Assembly (NCBI GenBank): GCA_910578505.1
Contig: CAJTPV010000011.1
Coordinates: forward strand, 1 to 64,000
Reading direction: 5' to 3'
Length of the DNA stretch: 64,000 nt
Origin: an uncultured Oscillospiraceae bacterium
Lineage (GTDB): Bacteria; Bacillota; Clostridia; Oscillospirales; Oscillospiraceae
How positions within the stretch are numbered: the first letter of the stretch is position 1; each line of letters starts with the position of its first letter. Of the stretch, positions 9,001 to 17,672 are shown one piece after another. The position numbers were made by a program, and so were the translations under genes. The notes under the pieces are model-generated. The model was not told the DNA's origin and made no database searches. It worked only from the letters and a program-made list of their open reading frames with translations.

Positions 9001-11087
9001 ACGTGACGGAGATCGCCACGCCGGTGGTGCTGCTGTCCCTGCCCGCAAAGGCGGTGAACAGCGCCCTGGGCAGCAGCGGCAGGGATGAAAAAATCAGCAC
9101 GCTCATCAATACCGTGCTGGCCTGGGAGGATGTCATGCACATCTGCAAGACCACCCACGGCATTGACGGCACCTATGAGAAGAACACCCAGACCGGGCGG
9201 CAGAACATCCGCTGCATGACCATGTTTGCGGGGGCGTTCATGTATGCCGCCGGAAACCATATCGGCATTGGCTACGGCTCCTGCGGCGGCATGGTCACCG
9301 GCAAGCCCATCTCCGCGCTGCCGGATGGATTCCAGGCAAACAACCTCTTCGGCTGGGGCATCGCCCACGAGACCGGCCACAATATGGACCTGCTGGGCAA
9401 GGCGGAGATCACCAACAACATCTATTCCCTGATGGTCCAGACCTACGACGGCAAGCAGAACACCCTGCCCTCCCGTCTGGAGAAGAGCGGCAAGTACGCC
9501 AGGATTTTCGAAAAGACCGCCCAGCAGTACGCCGGCGCGTCCAACGACGTCTTTGTCCAGCTGGGTATGTACTGGCAGCTGCACCTGGCCTATGACGGCG
9601 GCGACCAGCCCATGAAGTTCTACAACGACTTCTCCAAGGCCTGGACGGCGGGTACTTACACCGAGGGCGCGTCCTCCTACGACGAAAAGGTGGCGCTGAC
9701 CGCCTCCGGCGTGGCGCAAAAGGACCTGACGGAGTTCTTCACCCGCTGGGGTATGACCCTCAGCGACAGTGTGAAAGAGAAGCTGAAAGCATACCCGAAG
9801 GAGGAGCAGGCCATCTGGTACCTCAGCGACCAGAGCAGGCGGGACCGGCTGGCCGGTGTGAACAAGGCAGCGGGCCGGGTGACGGCCACAGCAGCCAAAG
9901 CGGACGGCAGCAACAACGAGATCGTCGTGAATATCGACAGCAGCGGCATCACCGGTAACGTACAGGGCTACGAGATCGCCCGCAACGGCAAGACCATTGG
10001 TTTCGTCATGGCAAAGAAGGGCGAGGCGCCTTCCTATACGGATGCCATTGGTTCCGGGAACCACAGGACCTATTCCTACACGGTGACGGCCTATGACACC
10101 CTGGGCAACCGGACCGGCGAGCCCGCCGAGACCAATGAGGTGCGGATCGCCTATGATACGGTGGTGGACAAGAGCCTGTACGAGATTAAGCAGGAAGATG
10201 ATGTCGTAACCATCACCCTGAAAGATGAGACGGCGGTGTCCGGCCTGAAACTGAACAAGCTAACGCCGGAGAGCGGAGCGTTTACCGTTACTGTCACCGG
10301 CACCGTTGCCAAGGATGACGGCACACAGGAGGAGAAGAGCGTCACCGCTCTGACCGGCGATTTCGCGGACAACCAGGCGGTTGACGACAAAGAGAGCTTT
10401 GTGGCCTACTTCAAGGTTCCCGAAGCGGACAAGACGGATAAAAACGAGACCCGCATCTGGACCTACGACGCAAAGACGGTGACCATCACAGGTATGCCCG
10501 GCAGTGTAACCAAAGAGAATGTCAAGGACACGGTGCAGCTCATCAGCTACGCGGGGGACGATGTGTCTTTCCTGGACGGCGCGACCATGGGCCTGCTGTC
10601 GGCGGACTACGATACCGGCAAGGGCGGGGTCATCAAGGCCGGTACGCTGGTGATCGTGGGCAATTTCCGGGGCGACCCGGTGTACAACACCGTCCGCGTT
10701 GAGGGCGAGTTCACAGGCACAGTCATGTCCGAAACCGAGGGCGTCACACAGACGGAGACCGTGACCCGCCCGATGGCCGGCAGCGCGTACCTGTTCGCCA
10801 CGGTTCCGGCTTTCGGCGACATGTGCGACATCAGCGACGGACTGTTCCTCTTCGTGCCCGACGTGCAGCAGGAGGCGGCGCTCCAGAATATGGAGAAAGA
10901 CGGCAGCCACTGCGCTGTGACGAACCTGCTGCCCAGCCGTATCCGCGTTATCCTCTACCGCACGGATGATCCCAACAGCACGGAAAGCCGCCGGACGACC
11001 GCCCAGTCCCTGTGGATCAACTGTCCCGGCGGCGCGGAGGAGGACCTGCCAACGGTAGTCCTCCAGCAGGGAGGTGAGCAGTCATGA
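6087..11087 (+). CDS. Secreted M60-like (enhancin/mucinase-type) metallopeptidase with dockerin
   Basis: This 1666-residue exoprotein has a signal peptide (residues 1-31, ending ARA) and a beta-rich N-terminal domain. A type I dockerin (about 157-213) follows, with two calcium loops GDVNGDSRVD and YDLNGDGLID. After it come a discoidin-like stretch (about 235-370), two fibronectin type III domains (about 378-470 and 473-560), an F5/8 type C-like domain (about 585-750) and an M60-like gluzincin domain (about 850-1250). The zinc motif is H1094-E1095-T-G-H1098, with the downstream Glu at E1107 in AEITNN, exactly the family pattern HExxH-x8-E. M60 enzymes cleave mucin-type O-glycosylated proteins, so a host mucin substrate is expected. 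The ATG at 6087 follows GAAAGGGGA and begins the signal peptide. The stop overlaps the next gene by four bases. Confidence 0.9.
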   Translation: MFKKSYKRLLSSLLAAVLALSFLPPGMARAAGAAEVSGTLAATLRLDYSQKLEELQERNVQVSLLRDGTALGRVDLARPGSCRVGGYEAVVSARNADGGDLGGGSWPGYLDLEVRGLPRGKYTLRFTGTGYTPFSEELDMTDHAWRLIAGTGDATFTLGDVNGDSRVDTRDREALAKALGSSSAGDIARYDLNGDGLIDIVDLAYINRLIVATGGAQKIETGALTPPVNPDAGQEELDKAGTHIDSGSLSDLFQDNGQSVQFSSGKGEDIVIPLVLDEPVEMSEIQIVSPTGSGALLAGTVLVEDAEGGRMVIPFDYSAPDGTHAIGRSAGKNTIVIPLGTRVAVKKITITVTKTEGGDYVVLEKIEFLKDIVPENPVPSNSVVKGLTAQAGSEMVTLRWNALPNVSGYKVTYWLESSPSSTRELRVDVPNAVVTGLENLKTYVFTVTPTDDGWEGKPSDPVTATPQPASAPAKPDMVRVSAMDGGLSVSWKEGKLATYYEVYYQAKGASQWQQAGGKLTQTRVTIDGLTNGVTYSIYVVAGNDIGKGPKSDTVEGTPEAVSLERPAGLPTKGLLDSSLIKEVRLADMKNYDSSAYTTSKPFSVNNIIDGDYSTHWTARDWYSNEHVEVTFTRPVDLSAALWVPRLDGDYPKWLRVYSVHVWYEGEALNKAGHLIVPNPNTGGRDDGATGNSSAMFTWPGVRGNPAVDKFAILPFDAGQPVVKVSVAVEQVGYNRTSLSELLFMERDAEHDLPGDIDRLFADELHTKLASGVTQSSIDALRTRLSNEEERAYCLYPAALEDDLDLAAELLAGQTSSGVVLRGLDARDSSGGSDLQPLGVTAKAGDEITIFAYGIPDGKTVTVYATQFNSEVSGWRGSVGTLVNGRNVMKVPQLSSKAGVDHGGSLYVTYNGEGADNISLHIRRAADIPMLDLSDWYSMDDAGRRKLTGAYVDELDAYLKENTIAKDQGDYRNVTEIATPVVLLSLPAKAVNSALGSSGRDEKISTLINTVLAWEDVMHICKTTHGIDGTYEKNTQTGRQNIRCMTMFAGAFMYAAGNHIGIGYGSCGGMVTGKPISALPDGFQANNLFGWGIAHETGHNMDLLGKAEITNNIYSLMVQTYDGKQNTLPSRLEKSGKYARIFEKTAQQYAGASNDVFVQLGMYWQLHLAYDGGDQPMKFYNDFSKAWTAGTYTEGASSYDEKVALTASGVAQKDLTEFFTRWGMTLSDSVKEKLKAYPKEEQAIWYLSDQSRRDRLAGVNKAAGRVTATAAKADGSNNEIVVNIDSSGITGNVQGYEIARNGKTIGFVMAKKGEAPSYTDAIGSGNHRTYSYTVTAYDTLGNRTGEPAETNEVRIAYDTVVDKSLYEIKQEDDVVTITLKDETAVSGLKLNKLTPESGAFTVTVTGTVAKDDGTQEEKSVTALTGDFADNQAVDDKESFVAYFKVPEADKTDKNETRIWTYDAKTVTITGMPGSVTKENVKDTVQLISYAGDDVSFLDGATMGLLSADYDTGKGGVIKAGTLVIVGNFRGDPVYNTVRVEGEFTGTVMSETEGVTQTETVTRPMAGSAYLFATVPAFGDMCDISDGLFLFVPDVQQEAALQNMEKDGSHCAVTNLLPSRIRVILYRTDDPNSTESRRTTAQSLWINCPGGAEEDLPTVVLQQGGEQS

Positions 11088-12223
11088 GGAAACAAAATGT
11101 ATTGGCGCTGCTGCTGGCGCTGGCCCTTCTCGCCGGAGCGGGGCCGGCGGCCAGGGCCGCCAGCCGTATGGAGCTGGTGTGGGAAAACAGCAATCAGGCG
11201 GGAAAAATCTATCTGGACCTGCGGGCGGTGGACCAGAGCGTCTACGGCGTGCAGCTGGAGCTGACGCTGGACGGCAGCTATCCGGACTGCGTCTTCACGC
11301 CGGACAGCCAGCGGGCCTACAGTCCGGACTGTACGGTGGACGTCCGGCAGCGGCAGACGAACATTGTCATCTATCTCACGGACACGGAGAGTCTGAACAG
11401 CCGGGCGGACTTCGCCCTGGGGACGCTGGACCTGGGGGTCCGGGAGACGGTCAGGACCCTGCCGGACAGCGCCCGTATCACCCTGCTGGACCAGAAACTG
11501 ACCGGCGGCGCGGCGCGCATTCCCGTGACCGCCGCGGGGCGGACGGACCAGACCGGCTCCGGCAATCCAGGCGGGGGGCAGACCGGCTCCAAACCGGGGA
11601 CCTCCCAGGATACGGGCACCCGGCCCGGCAATACGGACCCGCTGCCGCCGGATGAGGGCCAGGGCTCCGGCACGCTGCTGCTGTTCTCGGACGTGCGGGA
11701 GCAGGACTGGTTCCGGGAGGCGGTGCAGTACGTCTACCACAAGGGCATGATGAACGGCACCAGCGAGAGCACCTTCGCGCCCTACGCCACCACCACGCGG
11801 GGCATGATCGTGACCATCCTGCACCGTCTGGAGGACTCCCCTGCCGCAGCGCCGGCGGCGTTTGCGGACGTGGCCGCCGGGGAGTATTACGCCGCGCCGG
11901 TGGCCTGGGCCTCCGCCAGCGGGATCGTCACCGGGTACAGCGGCTCTGTCTTCAAGCCCAACGACCCCATCACGCGGGAGCAGCTGGCCGCGATTCTGTA
12001 CCGGTACGCCCAGTACAAAGGGGTGGACGTGTCCCGGAAAAATGACCTGCTGCAGTTTGACGACCGGGCGTCGGTCTCCGCCTACGCGGTGGACGCTGTT
12101 TCCTGGGCGGTGGACGCGGGGCTCGTCACCGGAATCGACGGGCGGCTGGAGCCTGCCGGATACGCCAACCGGGCCCAGGTGGCCACCATTCTGATGCGGC
12201 TGTGCGAGAATGTCATGAAATAA
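11084..12223 (+). CDS. SLH surface protein with cohesin-like N-terminal domain
   Basis: The 379-residue protein has a signal peptide (1-26), a beta-rich domain (about 27-150), a Gly/Thr/Pro linker (about 155-195) and three SLH repeats (about 196-379) that should bind secondary wall polymer. The N-terminal domain has the alternating hydrophobic pattern of cohesin or carbohydrate-binding domains (GKIYLDLRAVDQSVYGVQLE, then TNIVIYLTD and FALGTLDLGV). It overlaps the dockerin peptidase gene by ATGA, so the two are translationally coupled. I infer that it could anchor the peptidase to the cell surface through a cohesin-dockerin contact. SLH anchoring is secure; the cohesin call is not. Confidence 0.82.
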   Translation: MRKQNVLALLLALALLAGAGPAARAASRMELVWENSNQAGKIYLDLRAVDQSVYGVQLELTLDGSYPDCVFTPDSQRAYSPDCTVDVRQRQTNIVIYLTDTESLNSRADFALGTLDLGVRETVRTLPDSARITLLDQKLTGGAARIPVTAAGRTDQTGSGNPGGGQTGSKPGTSQDTGTRPGNTDPLPPDEGQGSGTLLLFSDVREQDWFREAVQYVYHKGMMNGTSESTFAPYATTTRGMIVTILHRLEDSPAAAPAAFADVAAGEYYAAPVAWASASGIVTGYSGSVFKPNDPITREQLAAILYRYAQYKGVDVSRKNDLLQFDDRASVSAYAVDAVSWAVDAGLVTGIDGRLEPAGYANRAQVATILMRLCENVMK

Positions 12224-12290
12224 CCTGCCGGACAGGCAGAGGGCGTTCCTCCCGGCCATTGGGATGAATGCTATAGATACCCATACGAAA

Positions 12291-12334
12291 ACAGATGCCT
12301 CTATGTCTTGGCACAAGAGGCATCTGTCTTTTCT
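12291..12334. terminator. Bidirectional terminator
   Basis: ACAGATGCCTCT (12291-12302) is perfectly complementary to AGAGGCATCTGT (12316-12327) with T-rich tracts on both sides. It separates the SLH gene from the convergent thiT. Confidence 0.85.
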
Positions 12335-12335
12335 G

Positions 12336-12908
12336 CTATTTTGCGTATACGGCCAAATCCTCCCGCAGCAGATACCGCCGCAGGGAGCGCACCCGGTAGA
12401 GCAGCGCGTAAATCACCAGCGTCAGCGCCACGTCCGGTCCGGCCCAGGTGATATTGTAGAGGAAGGAGTAGAACCACGGCGAGGTCATGGGCATGCCCAG
12501 GAAAATTGCCGGCATGTACTTCCCCCAGACGAACACGCCCACCAGATAGCTGCACAGGAACATCAATGCCCCGCCGGCCAGTGTGCCGGAGTAGGCGCTG
12601 CCCCGGCGGCCCTTGAACAGCCCCGCGCCCAGTCCCAGCATGCCATAGGCCAGAAAATAGTCGCAGAGAATGGTGGTCCAGTCGATGGCGATGCCGTAGT
12701 TGAGCACGTAGTCCAGCCCGCCGAAGGCGAACCCGGCCAGGAACCCCCAGGCCGAGCCGTAGCGCAGGGCGAAGAACGTCAGGGGAAGGATGGAGAGGGT
12801 GATGGACCCGCCGTCGGGCAGGCGGTAGAGCCGCAGCATCCCCAGGATGAGGGCCAGGGCCACCATAATGGCCCCCTCGCACAGCGCTTTTGTTTTTTGT
12901 GACATCAT
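12336..12908 (-). CDS. thiT: Energy-coupling factor thiamine transporter S component ThiT
   Basis: The 190-residue protein has about six hydrophobic helices and the ThiT/YuaJ pattern, including GGSITLSILPLTFFALRYG, GFLAGFAFGGLDYVL and the late WAGPDVALTLVIY. It is the substrate-binding membrane subunit that captures thiamine for the shared ECF ATPase module, which is not in this window. A TPP riboswitch with a terminator precedes it, confirming thiamine control. Of two adjacent ATGs (12908, 12905), both near AAGGAGG, the first is used; the longer upstream reading would run through the riboswitch. Confidence 0.93.
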   Translation of the reverse strand: MMSQKTKALCEGAIMVALALILGMLRLYRLPDGGSITLSILPLTFFALRYGSAWGFLAGFAFGGLDYVLNYGIAIDWTTILCDYFLAYGMLGLGAGLFKGRRGSAYSGTLAGGALMFLCSYLVGVFVWGKYMPAIFLGMPMTSPWFYSFLYNITWAGPDVALTLVIYALLYRVRSLRRYLLREDLAVYAK

Positions 12909-12944
12909 GTCTGCCTCCTTAAAAATGTTTACCTGCTGGAGGGC

Positions 12945-12979
12945 ATAAAAAAGTATGCCCAGCGCGCGCGTGGGCATAC
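12945..12979 (-). terminator. TPP-riboswitch expression-platform terminator
   Basis: On the minus strand GTATGCCCA (12979-12971) pairs with TGGGCATAC (12961-12953) around a CG-rich loop, followed by six T. It lies between the aptamer and thiT, as expected for transcription attenuation when TPP is bound. Confidence 0.88.
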
Positions 12980-12997
12980 GACAAAAACAACCATATG

Positions 12998-13090
12998 ATC
13001 GCATTCCTACGCCGGCATTACCCGGATCAGGTTCGAGGGACAGGACGGCAATACGTCTCATCTCAGCCGGCTTGCGCCAGCGCCCCTTGG
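12998..13090 (-). promoter_or_regulatory. TPP riboswitch (THI element)
   Basis: The minus strand carries the conserved aptamer segments GGGGCGCTGG, GGCTGAGATGAGACG, CCCTCGAACCTGATCCGGGT and AATGCCGGCGTAGGAA in order. These are the P2/P3 CUGAGA and P4/P5 ACCUGAUC signatures of TPP riboswitches. It regulates thiT. Confidence 0.95.
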
Positions 13091-13263
13091 ATTGTACGGT
13101 CAGTATAGCACACCAGGGCCGGTCCGTCAAGAGCTGTTTCTGCGATTTGGGCGATTTGGGCCGGGATGGGGGTTGCAATCCCGTCCGGAATCTGCTACAC
13201 TGCTGATAACTTCCATGACCTGACATTTTGCTGCGGGGCTTCGCTCCGGGAAAGGTGAGCTGC

Positions 13264-14151
13264 ATGATGGTTCGCAATGTAATGAAAAGCGGCTGGGGCC
13301 GCTTATCCATGGCCGCGCTGGGCGCGCTGATCTACGCCGTGGGCATCAACCTCTTCGTGGTGCCCCTGGGCCTGATTACCGGCGGAATGATGGGCTTCTG
13401 CCAGCTGCTGCGGTCCGCGGTCCTGATGGTCCTGCGGCTGGACTCCTTCAGCTTCGATATCGCGGGACTGATCTACTACGCCCTGAATATCCCCCTGCTG
13501 CTCCTGTCCTACCGCTCCCTGGGCAAGATCTTCTCCCGCAACACGCTGATTATTTCCACCGCCTATACACTCTTCCTGAGTCTGATCCCCATCCCCGCCA
13601 CGCCCATTGTGGACGACATGCTCACCAGCTGCCTGCTGGGCGGCATTATCTCCGGCGTGGGCTCCGGGCTGGTGCTGACCAGCGGCAGCTGTGGCGGCGG
13701 GCTGCACATCCTGGGCCTCTATCTGTCCAAAAAGGGCGTGCGGACCACGGTGGGGCAGTTTGAGCTGGTCTTCAACGGGGCGCTGTTTGTGCTGTGCGGC
13801 GTGATGTTCGACCTGCCCACGGTGATCTACTCCGTGATGAACACCATCTTCCACTCCATGGCCACCGACCGCACCCACCGGCAGAGCGTCACTGTCCAGG
13901 TGCTCATTTTCACCAAGAGCGACAGCCCGGAGCTGGACAGCTTTATTATGGACAATCTCCACCGGGGCATCACCCGCTGGGAGGGCAAGGGCGTATACAC
14001 CGGGGAGGCCACCCACATTCTGTGTGTGTGCATGAACAAGTTCGAGATCGGCGACCTGCGGGAGGCCCTGCGGCAGATCGACCCCAAGGCGTTCTTCATC
14101 GTCCAGGAGGGCGTCCATGTCAGCAGCAACTTTGACCGCCGCCTCTCCTGA
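13264..14151 (+). CDS. YitT family membrane protein (DUF2179 C-terminus)
   Basis: The 295-residue protein has five or six hydrophobic segments in residues about 15-200, including the glycine-rich GLITGGMMGF and LTSGSCGGGLHILGLYL motifs typical of YitT proteins. A cytoplasmic DUF2179 domain (about 210-295) follows, containing TRWEGKGVYTGEATHILCV. The family is widespread in Firmicutes and thought to transport small molecules, but the substrate is not established. The ATG at 13264 follows AAAGGTGAG; an earlier ATG adds 12 unlikely residues. It diverges from thiT. Confidence 0.85.
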   Translation: MMVRNVMKSGWGRLSMAALGALIYAVGINLFVVPLGLITGGMMGFCQLLRSAVLMVLRLDSFSFDIAGLIYYALNIPLLLLSYRSLGKIFSRNTLIISTAYTLFLSLIPIPATPIVDDMLTSCLLGGIISGVGSGLVLTSGSCGGGLHILGLYLSKKGVRTTVGQFELVFNGALFVLCGVMFDLPTVIYSVMNTIFHSMATDRTHRQSVTVQVLIFTKSDSPELDSFIMDNLHRGITRWEGKGVYTGEATHILCVCMNKFEIGDLREALRQIDPKAFFIVQEGVHVSSNFDRRLS

Positions 14152-14181
14152 GGTCCTGCCGGGTCCTGCCGGGTCCTGCCG
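14152..14181 (+). repeat. Tandem 10-bp repeat after the YitT gene
   Basis: Three near-identical copies of GGTCCTGCCG directly follow the stop codon. Such short repeats can arise by slippage, and no function is evident. Confidence 0.6.
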
Positions 14182-14226
14182 GACGGGCAAATCGCTGCGC
14201 GCCGTATCCCGGAAAATTCTGCAAAA

Positions 14227-14268
14227 ATCCCCCGCTGTCCGGAGAAAGCATCCGGGCGGCGGGGGAAT
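14227..14268 (-). terminator. Terminator of nagB
   Basis: On the minus strand ATTCCCCCGC (upper arm, 14268-14259) pairs with GCGGGGGAT (14235-14227), then TTTTTG follows, 16 bases or more beyond the nagB stop. Confidence 0.75.
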
Positions 14269-14283
14269 ATGGTTTTCTCCGTC

Positions 14284-15009
14284 TTACATCTTGCTCATGG
14301 CAGCCTTATCCGCCACCAGCATGACGTTGGGGTGCATCTGCAGGATGGAGGCGGGCACCTTGGGGGTGACGGGGCCGGTGAGGGCCGCCTTGACGGCGTC
14401 GGCCTTGTCCTCGCCGCTGACCACCACCAGGATCTGGCGGGCCTGCATAATGGTCTTGATGCCCATGGTCAGCGCCTGGCGGGGCACCTCGTCGGGAGAG
14501 GCGAAGAACCGGGCGTTGGCCTCGATGGTGCGCTCGGTCAGATCCACCACATGGGTCTCCAGCTCAAAGGCGTCGCCGGGCTCGTTAAAGCCGATGTGGC
14601 CGTTGTGGCCCATGCCCAGCAGCTGCACGTCAATGCCGCCCTGGCTCTTGATCACCTGATTGTACCGCTGGCACTCCGCCGCCAGGTCCGCCGCCTGTCC
14701 GTTGGGCAGGTTGGTATTGTCGGGGGAGATATTGATGTGGTCGAAGAAGTTGGTCTGCATAAAATAGCGGTAGCTCTGGTCGTGGTCCGGAGCCAGACCC
14801 ACATATTCGTCCAGATTCACCGTCCGGACCTGGCTGAAATCCAGGTCGCCCTTCTGGTACCATGTGATCAGCTGCTTGTACATGCCCACAGGGGTGGAGC
14901 CTGTGGCCAGGCCCAGCACGCTGGTGGGGTTCAGGATCACCTGGGCGGACAGGATGTTGGCCGCCTTGCGGCTCATGGTCTGATAATCCTCGGTAACGTA
15001 AATTTTCAT
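14284..15009 (-). CDS. nagB: Glucosamine-6-phosphate deaminase
   Basis: This 241-residue enzyme converts glucosamine-6-phosphate to fructose-6-phosphate and ammonia, the entry of amino sugars into glycolysis. Visible motifs include LGLATGSTPVGMY (phosphate loop), VNLDEYVGL (catalytic Asp), GMGHNGHIGFNEPG (catalytic His region) and the C-terminal TMGI/SGEDKA segments. The size matches bacterial NagB without the allosteric tail. The ATG at 15009 follows GAGGAGGCAAGAA. No nagA or nagE is adjacent. It may use N-acetylglucosamine released from mucin or wall material, consistent with the nearby peptidase (inference). Confidence 0.96.
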   Translation of the reverse strand: MKIYVTEDYQTMSRKAANILSAQVILNPTSVLGLATGSTPVGMYKQLITWYQKGDLDFSQVRTVNLDEYVGLAPDHDQSYRYFMQTNFFDHINISPDNTNLPNGQAADLAAECQRYNQVIKSQGGIDVQLLGMGHNGHIGFNEPGDAFELETHVVDLTERTIEANARFFASPDEVPRQALTMGIKTIMQARQILVVVSGEDKADAVKAALTGPVTPKVPASILQMHPNVMLVADKAAMSKM

Positions 15010-15067
15010 TTCTTGCCTCCTCAAACTGTCTAGCGTTTCTCTTCTCCTGTTGTTCCGGGACAGCCTG

Positions 15068-15096
15068 ATTGTACCATTATTGGAAGAAATTTGCAA
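15068..15096 (-). promoter_or_regulatory. Promoter of nagB
   Basis: TTGCAA (15096-15091) and TACAAT (15073-15068) on the minus strand are separated by exactly 17 bases, 58 bases upstream of nagB. Confidence 0.75.
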
Positions 15097-15145
15097 GCCC
15101 CTGGATGGACAAAAGCGCCGGCGGAGGGAAGGCTTTTTCAGGGGA

Positions 15146-15174
15146 TGGACAATCCGGAGCAAATGCGATATAAT
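15146..15174 (+). promoter_or_regulatory. Promoter of the glycosidase-SLH gene
   Basis: TGGACA (15146-15151) and TATAAT (15169-15174) are 17 bases apart, about 50 bases ahead of the ATG at 15227. It diverges from the nagB promoter. Confidence 0.75.
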
Positions 15175-15226
15175 AAGGAAGTTCCCACCGGCAATCAAAA
15201 CCCTATCGCATAGAAAAGGAGACAGA

Positions 15227-17653
15227 ATGAAACGAGCAGTATCCCTTCTCATGGCGCTGACGCTGCTGCTGGTGCTGGCCCCCGCCGCGCTGGCCAGCTC
15301 CGCCGCCTACGGCAGCGCCGTCTGGCTGCAGGACACCACGCTCCAGAGCGGCGTCGTCCTCAGCGACAATATTTTTTGGAGCGGCTCCTACAGCAAGCCC
15401 CGGCATGAATACTACATTACCTATTCTCCCGGCGGCGCCGTCCCTGAACTCCCCGTCACGACGGACCCCGGCGGCATGGGCGGCAGCAGTACGGGCGACA
15501 GCGTCATTCCGGACTGGCTGATGAACGGACGGGATGACCTGGCCGCCTCCGTGGTTTCCTACAGCGCCGGCGGCGGCGTCCGCCCGGTAGCGGCCTTCGG
15601 CTCCTCCGTGTGCGACCGCCTCACCGCCGCGGCCGCCGCCCAGTACTACGAAAATCTGGGCTACCGCGTGGTGGGCGCCATCAACGGCGACTTCTACGAC
15701 GTCTCCACCGGCTTCCCGCTGGGCATCCTCATCTCCGGCGGCCAGCTGCTCTCCGGCGCCGCCGACTACTACGCCGTGGGCTTCCGGGCGGACGGCTCCG
15801 CGGTCATGGGCGAGCCAAAGCTGTCCATTACCGCCCAATCCGACGCCGGCATGAGCGTCAATGTGTGGAGCATTAACAAGCCGCGGGTGGAGCAGGGCGG
15901 CGTGACGCTGCTGACCCACTACTTCCGCAACGACCACCGCACCGGCACGGCCACGGCTGGCGTAAACGTGCTGGCCCGGATCGTGGGCGGGCAGGCCGCT
16001 ATCGGCCAGCAGCTGACGGTGCAGGTGGAGCAGGTGGTGGAGGAGTCCGCCGCCTATACGCTGGAGGAAAATCAGGTTATGCTCACCGCCGCGGCCAACG
16101 GCTATGCGGACGCGCTGGCCTTCCTCCGGTCCCTGACGCCGGGGCAGACGGTGACGGTGTCCTTCACCACCCCCGACCCCAGCTGGAACGAGGTGACGGA
16201 GGCCATCGGCGCGCTGCACCTGCTGGTTTCCGGCGGCGTGGCCCAGACCGGGTTCGAGGTCTCCGCCGCCCCCCGCACCGCCGTGGGCGTGAAGGCCAAC
16301 GGCGATCTGGTGCTGTATACCATTGACGGGCGGCAGTCCAGCCACAGCATGGGCGCGTCCCTGGGGGTGCTGGCGGAGCGGATGCAGGAGCTGGGCTGTG
16401 TGACCGCCCTCTGCCTGGACGGCGGCGGCTCCACCACCATCGTGGCCGCCACGCCGGACCAGGTCAATGCCCGGACCCTCAACTCCCCCAGCGACAAGGT
16501 CCTCCGAAAGGTGAGCAACCACATTGTCCTGCTGGCGCCCGGCGGCGCCACCGGGCAGCCCGCCAGCCTGCAGCTGTCCGCCGGAGAGCCCGCCGTGCTG
16601 GCCGGGCACACGGTGCAGCTGAAAGCCACCCTGGCGGACAGCCACTACTACCCCATGGCCGGGGACATCCAATTGGTCCCCAGCGCCGGCGAGATGCAGG
16701 GGACTGTGTTCACCGCGCCCCAGATGGGCGGACCGGTGACGGTCAGCGCCTTTTCCGGCGCCCTGACGGCACAGACGGACATCCTGGTCCTGGATGAACC
16801 CGGCGGCGTGGCCATTACCCGCAGCGGCTCAAATATCAGCAGTCTGACCATCGCCCCCGGCGAGGCGGTGCAGCTGGGCCTGGCCGGCTCCTACAACCAC
16901 CGGAATCTGGAGATATTCCCCACGGACTACACCTGGCAGATGGACCCGTCTCTGGGGACGCTTGACGAGAACGGCCTGCTGACTGCGGCGCTGTCCGAGG
17001 GCACGGGCTATATCACCGCCTCCCGCGGGAACAGCTCCGTGACCATCCCGCTGACGGTGGATGGACAGAGCCCCTTTGTGGACACAGAGGGCCACTGGGC
17101 GGAAAAATACCTGAAGGACCTCTATTTCCAGGGAATCCTGGCCGGCGTCACCACTGACGGGCAGCTCTATGCGTACCCGGACAAGGGCGTCACCCGTGCG
17201 GAATTCTCTGTGCTGCTGGGCCGGTTCATCAGCCTGGACCCCGACGACTACGCCGGCGTTGAGACGCCCTTCCCGGACCTGGGGCCGGTGGATTCCTGGG
17301 CCGGCAACGCCATCCGGGCCATGTACAGTATGGGGATCGTCAACGGCACGGAGAGCAACGGGCAGACGGTCTTTGACCCCCAGGGGACGCTGACCCGCTC
17401 CCAGGCCGCAGCGATGCTGGGCCGTCTGCTGGCGCTGGATGAGGCGGAGGACCCGGAGGAGCCCCTGCCCCGTGCGGACCTGAGCCAGTTTACGGACGCG
17501 GCTGAAATCCAGCCCTACGCCCTGGAGCACCTCCAGCTGCTGGTCGGCATGGGCGCCATTGACGGCGTCGGCGACGGCAGGCTGGACCCCAACGGCACCA
17601 TGACCAGAGCCGTCATCTGCAAGGCGCTGGCCGTACTGACAGAGGCCTTTTAG
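15227..17653 (+). CDS. Secreted phosphodiester glycosidase (NAGPA) domain protein with SLH repeats
   Basis: The 808-residue protein begins with a signal peptide (1-23). A NAGPA/DUF2233 domain (about 95-440) follows, with INGDFYDVSTGFPLG near the start and the signature TALCLDGGGSTTI near residue 400. Ig-like stretches (about 445-615) and three SLH repeats (about 620-808) complete it. NAGPA-type enzymes cleave phosphodiester-linked sugars, so a wall teichoic-acid or exopolysaccharide substrate is plausible; SLH repeats place it on the wall. The ATG at 15227 follows AAAAGGAGAC and starts the signal peptide. Confidence 0.88.
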   Translation: MKRAVSLLMALTLLLVLAPAALASSAAYGSAVWLQDTTLQSGVVLSDNIFWSGSYSKPRHEYYITYSPGGAVPELPVTTDPGGMGGSSTGDSVIPDWLMNGRDDLAASVVSYSAGGGVRPVAAFGSSVCDRLTAAAAAQYYENLGYRVVGAINGDFYDVSTGFPLGILISGGQLLSGAADYYAVGFRADGSAVMGEPKLSITAQSDAGMSVNVWSINKPRVEQGGVTLLTHYFRNDHRTGTATAGVNVLARIVGGQAAIGQQLTVQVEQVVEESAAYTLEENQVMLTAAANGYADALAFLRSLTPGQTVTVSFTTPDPSWNEVTEAIGALHLLVSGGVAQTGFEVSAAPRTAVGVKANGDLVLYTIDGRQSSHSMGASLGVLAERMQELGCVTALCLDGGGSTTIVAATPDQVNARTLNSPSDKVLRKVSNHIVLLAPGGATGQPASLQLSAGEPAVLAGHTVQLKATLADSHYYPMAGDIQLVPSAGEMQGTVFTAPQMGGPVTVSAFSGALTAQTDILVLDEPGGVAITRSGSNISSLTIAPGEAVQLGLAGSYNHRNLEIFPTDYTWQMDPSLGTLDENGLLTAALSEGTGYITASRGNSSVTIPLTVDGQSPFVDTEGHWAEKYLKDLYFQGILAGVTTDGQLYAYPDKGVTRAEFSVLLGRFISLDPDDYAGVETPFPDLGPVDSWAGNAIRAMYSMGIVNGTESNGQTVFDPQGTLTRSQAAAMLGRLLALDEAEDPEEPLPRADLSQFTDAAEIQPYALEHLQLLVGMGAIDGVGDGRLDPNGTMTRAVICKALAVLTEAF

Positions 17654-17672
17654 CACGCGATCGGGACAGCAA

